A DNA stretch of 5,021 nucleotides from an uncultured Collinsella sp. (GTDB lineage Bacteria > Actinomycetota > Coriobacteriia > Coriobacteriales > Coriobacteriaceae), in assembly GCA_902478865.1 (NCBI GenBank), contig CABSNA010000111.1, positions 1 through 5,021 on the forward strand, written 5' to 3'. Both the position numbers and the translations under genes were made by a program. Shown piece by piece: positions 1-4,803 of the stretch (position 1 is its first letter; the number at the start of each line of letters is the position of its first letter). The notes beneath the pieces were generated by a model. The model saw nothing but the letters and a program-made list of their open reading frames with translations. It was not told where the DNA came from and searched no databases.

Positions 1-81
1 ATCCACCACCGACTGCTCAACAGGACGGTCTTCAAACAAACGACAAGAATACCGAGAACGAGCCAAATCCAAATAACTCAC
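1..81 (-). CDS. Nitroreductase-family protein, N-terminal fragment (cut by window edge)
   Basis: The reading frame has 27 codons and leaves the window at base 1. I chose the GTG at 81-79 because a GGAGGG ribosome binding site (94-89) lies 7 nt upstream and because the product then begins like a nitroreductase: MSYLDLARSRYS followed by CRLFEDRPVEQSVVD. The pattern R10-x-S12-x-R14-x-F16 followed by D18-R19-P20-V21 matches the N-terminal FMN-phosphate-binding segment (RxSxRxF...PV) of the family. Such proteins are cytoplasmic FMN enzymes that reduce nitroaromatics, quinones or flavins with NAD(P)H; the substrate here cannot be told. The same frame stays open upstream to about 294, but that stretch consists of repeats and has no convincing start, so I do not include it. 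It could be another protein with a similar opening, since only 27 residues are visible. Confidence 0.55.
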   Translation of the reverse strand, partial: MSYLDLARSRYSCRLFEDRPVEQSVVD

Positions 82-88
82 AACCAAG

Positions 89-94
89 CCCTCC
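89..94 (-). promoter_or_regulatory. Ribosome binding site of the nitroreductase-like gene
   Basis: On the - strand GGAGGG lies 7 nt before the GTG at 81. It is the strongest Shine-Dalgarno match in the surrounding 280 bases and decides the start, because the open frame continues upstream with several other possible TTG, GTG and ATG codons (for example ATG at 213-211) that lack such a site. Confidence 0.6.
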
Positions 95-133
95 AAATTC
101 AACGAATCAATCCAAATAAACCAAAGGGTACCC

Positions 134-244
134 AAAGCCCCATCCAGCCAAACGTTTAAGGCGGTCCCAAAGTTCCCAATCAGGCCCCAAGGCCCTGCCA
201 ACAAAAGCCCCATCGCTTTCAAAGTATCAGCCAAAGTTCCCAAT
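134..244. repeat. Two diverged tandem copies of a unit of about 64 nt
   Basis: A 14-nt word, CCAAAGTTCCCAAT, occurs at 167-180 and again at 231-244, 64 nt apart. An 11-nt word, AAAGCCCCATC, occurs at 134-144 and 204-214, 70 nt apart. The two pairs lie in the same order, so the stretch reads as two imperfect copies of one unit with small insertions or deletions. They lie between the inverted repeat and the nitroreductase-like gene. The function is unknown: old slippage or duplication, repeated binding sites, or part of a larger mobile repeat are all possible. Confidence 0.6.
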
Positions 245-260
245 GGTGGTACGTAAGGGA

Positions 261-339
261 GCGGGCCCGACCACTGATAACCTTTTGAACGACTCTACTT
301 GCAGCCGGAGTGAAAAAGGTTATCAGTGGTCGGGCCCGC
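261..339. repeat. Perfect 26-bp inverted repeat with 27-nt loop
   Basis: Bases 261-286 (beginning GCGGGCCCGACC) are the exact reverse complement of 314-339, with 287-313 between them. RNA from either strand could form a 26-bp hairpin. Farther out, GGTACGT (248-254) pairs with ACGTACC (352-358), so the symmetry extends almost to the DUF47 stop codon at 364. The arm contains the internal palindrome CGGGCCCG. Neither side has a run of T directly after the stem, so it is not a typical intrinsic terminator, although its place after the phosphate operon would suit a role in 3'-end formation or RNA stability. It resembles paired REP/BIME-type repeats or a small non-autonomous element. No transposase or target-site duplication is visible. 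Confidence 0.85.
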
Positions 340-363
340 GACCGGTGGGACACGTACCCCCAA

Positions 364-987
364 TTAACTGTTCTTCATGACAATCGAATCCACAACATCG
401 GCCACATTCTCGCAGCAGTCGGCGCAGTACTCCAGGAAGGCGTAGACGTCACGCCAAGCGATGACCTCGAGCGGATCCTTGCCGTTAACGTGCAGGTTGC
501 GCATGGCGTTGATGTAGAGCTCGTCGGCCTCGGACTCGATGGTGTTGATCTGGATGACCAGCTCGCGCAGCGTTTTGGACTTGCGGTAGTTGGGAAGCTC
601 GACCATCAGGTCTTTCATGGCGCGGCAGGCGTCAGTCACCTTGTGGGCGATGACGATGGCGTCGGGATGGATGCTCTGAATGTTGGTGAAGTAGACGCGC
701 TGCACGACGCCCTCAATACGGTCGAGCACGGTGTCGAGCGCGCAGCTCATCAGATCCAGATCCTCGCGCTCGAGCGGGGTGATAAAGGCGGTGAGCAGGG
801 CGTCTTCGAGCTCGTGGTGCTTCTTGTCTGCCGCATGCTCAATCGCATGCATCTCCTCGAGCATGTCGTGGATCTGCGCGGGATCAAAGTTCTCAAAAAT
901 CTTGATGAGCAACTCTGCGGCCTGGACAGCAAGGTCGGCGCAGGCGACGTAGTTGTCAAAGTAGAACGAATCGGGTTTCTTTGCCAT
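364..987 (-). CDS. DUF47 / PhoU-like partner of the phosphate transporter
   Basis: The 207-residue product has the size and all-helical character of the DUF47 family (PhoU-divergent, also called Pit accessory protein). Visible landmarks are HAIEHAADKKHHEL at 47-60 (E50, D54), the family's ITPLEREDLDL segment at 69-79, a second acidic motif IESEADELY at 150-158, and the C-terminal LEYCADCCENVADVVDSIV at 185-203. PhoU-type proteins use paired acidic motifs of this kind to bind metal clusters. There is no signal peptide or membrane segment, so the protein should act in the cytoplasm. DUF47 proteins are usually encoded beside PiT permeases and are thought to modulate them. Here the gene follows the permease after a 67-nt gap, probably as one transcript. 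The ATG at 987-985 has AAAGGA 7 nt upstream (1000-995). The family call is firm; the regulatory role is inferred from context. Confidence 0.9.
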   Translation of the reverse strand: MAKKPDSFYFDNYVACADLAVQAAELLIKIFENFDPAQIHDMLEEMHAIEHAADKKHHELEDALLTAFITPLEREDLDLMSCALDTVLDRIEGVVQRVYFTNIQSIHPDAIVIAHKVTDACRAMKDLMVELPNYRKSKTLRELVIQINTIESEADELYINAMRNLHVNGKDPLEVIAWRDVYAFLEYCADCCENVADVVDSIVMKNS

Positions 988-1054
988 GGGTGGGTCCTTT
1001 CGAGGCGAAGACGGGTGGGCGAGGTAATGCAGTCCGGATGGACGTTCGGTTTGA

Positions 1055-2104
1055 CTAGAGGAACATCATGAACAGCTTGGCCATGACAAAGCTGATGAGT
1101 CCGCAGGCGGGGAAGGTGAAGAACCAGGTGAACATCATGTCCTTGACGACGCCGAAGTTGATGGCCGAAAGGCGCTTGACGGCACCGACACCCATAATGG
1201 CGCAGGTTTTGATGTGCGTGGAGGACACGGGGATGCCGGTAAGGGTGGCAAGTAGCAGGTTCGCGGCGCCCGCGAGGTCGGCGGAGAAGCCCTGATACTT
1301 CTCGAGCTTAACCATGCTCTGGCCGACGGACTTGATGATGCGCTCGCCGCCCACGCTGGTGCCGATACCCATGGTGGCCGAGCACAGCAGCATAATCCAG
1401 ATGGGGATGCCTGCATCGCCGACGCTCGTCTGGCCGCTGGCAAAGGCCACGCCTAAAAAGAGCACGCCGATGAACTTCTGTCCATCCTGCGCGCCGTGCA
1501 TAAAGCTCATGGCCGCAGCGCTCGCGATCTGAGCGTATTTAAAGAAGACATTGGCACGTCGCCTGTTGGCGGCGGCGAAAAGGATCGAGACGAGCTTGCA
1601 CAGGACCCAGCCCATGACAAAGCCCAGGCCTATGGAGAGCGCCAGGCCGTAGATGACCTTCATCCACTCGTGGACGTTGACGCTGCTCGCACCGCCGAGG
1701 GCGATGGCGGCACCGGTCAGGCCGGCGATAAGGCTGTGGCTTTGCGAGGTGGGGATGCCAAAACGCGACGCTGTGGCGCCGTAGACGACGATGGAGAACA
1801 GCGCCGCGCATAGGCAGGCGAGCGCCATGGTGCTGTTTCCGCCAAAGTCGACGATATGTGAGATGGTGTTGGCGACGCTCGCGTTAAAGTGCGTCATGAT
1901 GAGCACGCCGAGGAAGTTGAATGCGGCGCTCATGAGAATGGCGGCGCGGGCGGGCATGCAACGCGTAGTGACGCAGGTCGCGATGGCGTTGGGCGCGTCG
2001 GTCCATCCATTGACGAAGATGGCGCCCAACGCGAGGATCACGGTGACGGCAAGGACTGGGTTCGACACAATTTGGCCGAGGAAGGTTGAGAACGTTACGT
2101 CCAT
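1055..2104 (-). CDS. pit: PiT-family inorganic phosphate transporter
   Basis: The 349-residue membrane protein matches PHO4/PiT permeases over its full length. These proteins move inorganic phosphate, often as a metal-phosphate complex, into the cell using an ion gradient. The two inverted halves each carry a signature: GWTDAPNAIAT at 33-43 and HGAQDGQKFIGV at 203-214, with the paired segments GIPTSQSHSLIAGLTGA (116-132) and GIPVSSTHIKTCAIMG (290-305). Hydrophobic segments cover about 15-32, 54-72, 92-112, 124-140, 150-178, 194-224, 233-250, 280-296 and 325-348. The signatures differ from the classic G-x-N-D form: the first has Thr and the second Gln where Asn is usual. The ATG at 2104 has only a weak site (GAGAAAG, 7 nt away), and a stop lies in frame 30 nt upstream, so no longer start is possible. 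The gene is first in an operon with the DUF47 gene, and its leader holds a much stronger, unused Shine-Dalgarno sequence. Confidence 0.93.
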   Translation of the reverse strand: MDVTFSTFLGQIVSNPVLAVTVILALGAIFVNGWTDAPNAIATCVTTRCMPARAAILMSAAFNFLGVLIMTHFNASVANTISHIVDFGGNSTMALACLCAALFSIVVYGATASRFGIPTSQSHSLIAGLTGAAIALGGASSVNVHEWMKVIYGLALSIGLGFVMGWVLCKLVSILFAAANRRRANVFFKYAQIASAAAMSFMHGAQDGQKFIGVLFLGVAFASGQTSVGDAGIPIWIMLLCSATMGIGTSVGGERIIKSVGQSMVKLEKYQGFSADLAGAANLLLATLTGIPVSSTHIKTCAIMGVGAVKRLSAINFGVVKDMMFTWFFTFPACGLISFVMAKLFMMFL

Positions 2105-2134
2105 ATATGGGCTTTCTCGAAGTTTGCAGACACG

Positions 2135-2166
2135 TTACAAAAACATGATAAATCGTATCACCTCCT
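2135..2166 (-). promoter_or_regulatory. Perfect Shine-Dalgarno sequence and three-codon mini-ORF in the pit leader
   Basis: On the - strand AGGAGGTGA (2166-2158) is fully complementary to the usual 3' end of 16S rRNA. After 11 nt comes ATG TTT TTG TAA (2146-2135), which would encode Met-Phe-Leu. This lies 30 nt before the true pit start, which has only a weak site. A short inverted repeat, TGATA...TATCA (2160-2146), overlaps the end of the Shine-Dalgarno sequence. The arrangement could be a leader peptide or ribosome standby site affecting pit translation, but it may be chance; no conserved example is known to me. Confidence 0.35.
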
Positions 2167-2173
2167 GCGGGTC

Positions 2174-2204
2174 TCTTTACCGAGTTCTGATGGGAGAAGT
2201 GAAC
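2174..2204 (-). promoter_or_regulatory. Candidate pit promoter with possible Pho-box-like half site
   Basis: Reading the - strand, TTCACT (2203-2198) could be a -35 and TAAAGA (2179-2174) a -10, with an 18-nt spacer. Both are only moderate matches. GTTCACTTCTC (2204-2194) resembles one unit of the GTTCAC-type PHO boxes of actinobacteria, and the second unit next to it is poor. The same place contains a symmetric pair, AGTTC (2183-2187) and GAACT (2201-2205). Control by phosphate would make sense for a phosphate permease, but the sequence only hints at it. Confidence 0.25.
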
Positions 2205-2235
2205 TTTTTGGCACTAAAATTGAATATTAGCCCTG

Positions 2236-2264
2236 TTGACCGCGGGTGTTCTTTTTGCTAACAC
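2236..2264 (+). promoter_or_regulatory. Candidate rightward promoter in the divergent region
   Basis: TTGACC (2236-2241) is a strong -35 match and is followed, after exactly 17 nt, by TAACAC (2259-2264), a poor -10. It would drive the small gene at 2334 with a leader of about 60 nt. The alternative for that gene is a promoter closer to the ATG. Confidence 0.3.
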
Positions 2265-2319
2265 GCCATACGGACACGTGCGATTACTACGACACTCCAA
2301 AACCACAGTCTGTTCGCTT

Positions 2320-2325
2320 TACAAC
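2320..2325 (+). promoter_or_regulatory. Possible -10 box for a leaderless transcript
   Basis: TACAAC lies 8 nt before the ATG at 2334, so transcription would be expected to begin at or within a couple of bases of the start codon. This would explain why that ATG has no Shine-Dalgarno sequence. There is no recognisable -35 at the proper distance, so the assignment is tentative. Confidence 0.25.
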
Positions 2326-2333
2326 ATGCAAAC

Positions 2334-2693
2334 ATGCGTTCGATAATAGGAGGCATGGAATATCGACAGACAGACGGCAAAACTCGGCGCGTGCACAAGC
2401 AGTATGTGGACGTCGTGGCCCGCATCCTCGCGGGCGGACAGGTCGTGCCGGTCACCGTCTGCTGGGTCGACGGCCGTTGTTTTACGATCGACGAAATTAT
2501 CTCGACCACCGGGTTTGGCCTGATGGTCCACGGCATCCGTACGGCAACCTATAAGGTGCGTTTTGGCGGGCACGCGACCGAGTTGTATCTGGAGGACCAG
2601 ACGCGCGAGCGGGCAGACGGCTCGCAGGCACACGTGATGCGTTGGTGGGTCTGGGCCTTTGATCGTACGCTTGAGGGCGAGCGCCGTAGGTAA
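2334..2693 (+). CDS. Small conserved-looking protein of unknown function
   Basis: I cannot name this 119-residue protein. It is basic and soluble, with no signal peptide or membrane segment. Its core alternates hydrophobic and polar residues like a small beta-barrel: VVPVTVCWVDGRCFTIDEII at 37-56, ATYKVRFGG at 71-79, TELYLED at 82-88 and WWVWAFD at 104-110. The pattern 'valine-rich strand, W-x-DGR-x-F-x-ID, YxxRxGG, TxLYLE, W-x-V' resembles small uncharacterised proteins I recall from Firmicutes, which suggests a real family, but no function is known to me. The start is uncertain. ATG 2334 has no ribosome site but fits a leaderless transcript. ATG 2355 (MEYRQTDG) is preceded by a perfect AGGAGG (2348-2353) only 1 nt away, too close for normal use. 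The gene is divergent from pit and is probably transcribed alone. Confidence 0.7.
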   Translation: MRSIIGGMEYRQTDGKTRRVHKQYVDVVARILAGGQVVPVTVCWVDGRCFTIDEIISTTGFGLMVHGIRTATYKVRFGGHATELYLEDQTRERADGSQAHVMRWWVWAFDRTLEGERRR

Positions 2694-2711
2694 GGACGTA
2701 CGGCATTCGGG

Positions 2712-2733
2712 TACAATGACAGGAATCTTGTCA
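2712..2733 (+). promoter_or_regulatory. -10 box and operator-like inverted repeat before the Bax inhibitor-1 gene
   Basis: TACAAT (2712-2717), preceded by GGG, is a good -10 box placed about 55 nt before the ATG at 2773; the -35 region is poor. Overlapping its last base, TGACA (2717-2721) and TGTCA (2729-2733) form an inverted repeat with a 7-nt spacer, lying across the expected transcription start. A repressor could bind there, or it may form a small hairpin at the 5' end of the transcript. Confidence 0.4.
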
Positions 2734-2772
2734 GCTACTGCGCTGTCGCGGCGCTTTTGAAAGGACGAACCT

Positions 2773-3468
2773 ATGAACGATATCCAGGGCTATCAGAACG
2801 GCCCCGTCGAGAGCGGCGCAAGCCGCGCCAAGGAGATGTCGCCGCGCGCGTACAATCTCGCCATGTCTGCCCTGATCTTCTTGGGCTTTTGCGCCATGGG
2901 CGCCGGTGCCTACTTTACGAGCACCATGTCGTTTGCGCGCATGATGATGAGCGGCGCCGCCCTGCCGCTGGTCTTTGGCTCGTTTATTTTGACCATCGTC
3001 GGCATGGTCATGATGTCGGCCGCCGCCAGCAAGCAGTCCGTGGGCCTGTCCCTTGTGGGCTACGTAATCTTTGCGAGTACCTTTGGCCTGACCGCGTCGT
3101 TTGGCCTTGCCAACTACGACCTGCCCACCATCAACACTGCCTTTATCGCCACGGCCGCCATCACCTTTGTCTTTGGCGCCTTGGGCGTGACGTTCCCCAA
3201 GTTTTTCCAGCGCGTATATGGCATCGGTTTTGGCATTCTGCTCGCAACTATTCTGGTTGAGATCGTGCTGATGTTCATGGGCGTCTCGCAGACCATCACC
3301 GACCTGATCGTGATCGTGGTGTTCGCCGGGTTTATTGGCTATGACACCTATGTTGCCACGACGGTGCCGCCCACACTGCCCAATGCCGTGCTTATGGCCT
3401 CTAACCTGTTCGTGGATATTATCAACGTGTTTTTGCGCATTTTGAACATCCTCGGCCGTCGCGATTAA
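2773..3468 (+). CDS. Bax inhibitor-1 / YccA-YetJ family membrane protein
   Basis: The 231-residue product is almost entirely hydrophobic after a polar N-terminus of about 25 residues, with segments near 29-49, 58-83, 89-111, 118-140, 147-170, 175-193 and 205-226. This is the seven-helix layout of the BI-1 (TMBIM) family, of usual length. The family's C-terminal marks are present: GYDTYVA around D191 and NLFVDIINVFLRILNILGRRD at 211-231 with D215. These two Asp residues correspond to the pair that senses pH and gates calcium leak in the bacterial homologue YetJ. In Escherichia coli, YccA instead interacts with the FtsH protease; which role applies here cannot be told. AAAGGA (2760-2765) lies 7 nt before the ATG, fixing the start. 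The gene has its own -10 box and a terminator, so it is probably monocistronic. Confidence 0.9.
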   Translation: MNDIQGYQNGPVESGASRAKEMSPRAYNLAMSALIFLGFCAMGAGAYFTSTMSFARMMMSGAALPLVFGSFILTIVGMVMMSAAASKQSVGLSLVGYVIFASTFGLTASFGLANYDLPTINTAFIATAAITFVFGALGVTFPKFFQRVYGIGFGILLATILVEIVLMFMGVSQTITDLIVIVVFAGFIGYDTYVATTVPPTLPNAVLMASNLFVDIINVFLRILNILGRRD

Positions 3469-3514
3469 AGCGCGGCATTGCGACGCTTCCTGCCGGACAC
3501 GGTAAAACGATGCG

Positions 3515-3543
3515 AAAGGCGGTCCTTCGGGGCCGTCTTTTTT
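3515..3543 (+). terminator. Intrinsic terminator of the Bax inhibitor-1 gene (UUCG loop)
   Basis: Arm 3515-3525 (AAAGGCGGTCC) pairs with 3530-3540 in 11 consecutive pairs, two of them G-U, around a stable C(UUCG)G tetraloop. It is followed by an uninterrupted run of six T (3538-3543). It lies 46 nt after the stop codon and separates this gene from the next. Confidence 0.9.
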
Positions 3544-3556
3544 GTGCGCGGCGGGG

Positions 3557-3562
3557 TATCAT
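3557..3562 (+). promoter_or_regulatory. -10 box of the TIGR02452-like gene
   Basis: TATCAT, preceded by GGGG as at the TACAAT box upstream of the previous gene, is 47 nt before the ATG at 3610 and just past the terminator. The expected -35 position falls within the terminator's stem and T run and does not match the consensus, so the promoter would depend on the -10 or on an activator. Confidence 0.4.
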
Positions 3563-3609
3563 GGATGGGAAAAAGCCGATAGCGGCAGCGACAGGAAAGG
3601 TGGCCACGT

Positions 3610-4725
3610 ATGGCAGACGTCGACAACAGGAACCGTAACCGCAGGTCCAACCGAGCGGGTCAGCCCAATCCCAAGCGCGAGGCCCGTGCCAAGGCCGCCG
3701 AGCGTCACGTGGCAACTGTGTCCGAAGCGTGCGCCAAGGATATCGAGCGTTCGCTTGCCGGTGTTCGCGAGTTTGACGGTATGCCTGCCGGCTTTGTCGC
3801 GGCGATGAAGGCCAAGGTTCAGAGTGCTGTGGCCACCGAAGAACAGGTTGCCGAGGACGTCGAGGGCGCGGAGGCTGCCGAGGTCGAGGCAGCTCCTGAG
3901 CCCGTCGAGGAGCCTGCCGAGGAAATCGCCGAAGCTGAGTCCGCGCCTGCTGAGGAGCCTGCTGCGTCCCTGCCTGAGGTCACCGTGCTCGATGCCTCCG
4001 CCACGCAGGCCATCTTGGACAACGGTCGTGGCTATGCGCAGTTCTGCGACATGGCCGTGCTCGCCTTTGCCTCGTTCACCAACCCGGGCGGTGGCTATAT
4101 TCAGGGTTATCTGGGCCAGGAGGCCACACTGTGCGCCGATTCGTATCTGTACAACGTTCTCGATAAGCAGCGCAAATGGTACGGCGAGAACCGTCGCCGC
4201 AACATCAACTGCGAGCTCTATCGTAACCGCGCCCTAGTGGTGCCTGCGGTGCGCTTCGACCGCAACCACGTGCATGCATACGCCGACGTGATCGTGGCCG
4301 CCGCGCCCAACGTTAAGCGCGCCCGCCAGGAGTATCGCGTGAGCGACGATGCTCTGCTGGATGCCCTGCGCGACCGCATTCGCTTTGTGCTTGCCATCTG
4401 CGACGAGCTGGGTCGCGAGAAGCTCGTGCTGGGCGCTTGGGGCTGCGACAACAACGGCTTTGACGCCGAGGCCGTGGCCGAGCTCTTCCGCAAGGAGCTC
4501 GCGTCGGGCGACTTTAAGGTCAAGCAAGTCTTCTTTGCCGTGCCTTCTACGCGCTGGGATGAGGATTTTGCCAAGTTCGAGCACGTGCTGGCAAACTTCC
4601 CCGAGCGCAACGAGGAGTCCTATGCCCAGGTTGCCGCCCGCGCCGCAGCCGCTCGTGCCGCCGAGCAGGCCCGGGCAGCAGCCGAGGACGATGAGGACGA
4701 GGACGACTGGCGCAAGTACCTGTAA
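3610..4725 (+). CDS. TIGR02452-like protein (microbial PARG / macrodomain type) with altered catalytic motif
   Basis: The 371-residue protein has four parts: a basic N-terminus (1-30), a helical region (about 31-76), an Ala/Glu/Pro-rich acidic insertion (about 77-119) and a macrodomain-like core (about 123-330), ending in an Ala-rich helix and an acidic tail (DDEDEDD, 360-366). The core shows AVLAFASFTNPGGGYIQGY at 149-167, LGQEATLC at 168-175, ADVIVAAAPN at 225-234 and LVLGAWGCDNNGFD at 272-285. These match the TIGR02452/DUF2263 family, relatives of poly(ADP-ribose) glycohydrolase that bind or hydrolyse ADP-ribose. The PARG signature is GGG-x(6-8)-QEE; here it is GGG-x7-Q170-E171-A172, so the usual catalytic second Glu is Ala. 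The protein may bind ADP-ribose without cleaving it, or use another residue. It has no signal peptide. AGGAAAGG (3593-3600) lies 9 nt before the ATG. The family call is good; the activity is uncertain. Confidence 0.82.
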   Translation: MADVDNRNRNRRSNRAGQPNPKREARAKAAERHVATVSEACAKDIERSLAGVREFDGMPAGFVAAMKAKVQSAVATEEQVAEDVEGAEAAEVEAAPEPVEEPAEEIAEAESAPAEEPAASLPEVTVLDASATQAILDNGRGYAQFCDMAVLAFASFTNPGGGYIQGYLGQEATLCADSYLYNVLDKQRKWYGENRRRNINCELYRNRALVVPAVRFDRNHVHAYADVIVAAAPNVKRARQEYRVSDDALLDALRDRIRFVLAICDELGREKLVLGAWGCDNNGFDAEAVAELFRKELASGDFKVKQVFFAVPSTRWDEDFAKFEHVLANFPERNEESYAQVAARAAAARAAEQARAAAEDDEDEDDWRKYL

Positions 4726-4750
4726 GCGGTGCGTGCGATGTGATATGCCA

Positions 4751-4784
4751 AGCCGACGGGAGGGATCGCCCCCGTCGGCTTTTT
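4751..4784 (+). terminator. Intrinsic terminator between the TIGR02452-like and GDSL genes
   Basis: AGCCGACGGG (4751-4760) and CCCGTCGGCT (4771-4780) form a perfect 10-bp stem with a 10-nt loop, and the stem ends in a run of five T (4780-4784). It lies 25 nt after the stop codon at 4725. Only 19 nt separate it from the next start codon, leaving no room for a promoter after it. Confidence 0.88.
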
Positions 4785-4803
4785 ACGGAATAGGGAGCTC
4801 AAG

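Larger units (their letters stand above)
82..363. other. Non-coding, repeat-bearing intergenic region
   Basis: This stretch of about 280 bases separates the DUF47 stop codon from the nitroreductase-like start; both genes are on the - strand. I see no convincing gene. The - strand is rich in T and G, and one frame is free of stops from about 294 to the left edge, which probably reflects composition and repeats rather than coding. It holds a long inverted repeat (261-339), short outer arms (248-254 and 352-358) and direct repeats (134-244). A promoter for the nitroreductase-like gene should lie here, but I could not find a convincing -35/-10 pair. Confidence 0.6.

Noticed and set aside
82..294. 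Upstream extension of the nitroreductase-like frame, stop-free to about 294
   Set aside because: Nitroreductases begin with the LARxRYSxR segment; the extension is made of repeat sequence, rich in Trp, Gly and Leu, and no start in it has a ribosome site as good as that at 94-89.
261..339. The inverted repeat as an ordinary intrinsic terminator
   Set aside because: No T run follows the stem on either strand, and the stem and loop are much longer than the two clear terminators in this window.
1032..1043. Short palindrome GTCC-GGAT-GGAC between pit and the DUF47 gene
   Set aside because: The stem is 4 bp with no T run, so it is too weak to call a terminator or an operator.
310..1071. A 253-codon open frame on the + strand covering the whole DUF47 gene
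   Set aside because: It is the antisense shadow of a clear DUF47 gene; its product has no recognisable domain, and it starts inside the inverted repeat without a ribosome site.
3838..3966. Repetitive GAG/GCC-rich DNA in the TIGR02452-like gene as a separate repeat element
   Set aside because: The frame is continuous and the repetition is explained by a low-complexity Ala/Glu/Pro linker; no exact repeat unit recurs.
4218..4610. Antisense open frames of 116-130 codons within the TIGR02452-like gene
   Set aside because: They are GC-rich shadow frames with low-complexity products and no ribosome sites; the + strand frame has clear family motifs.
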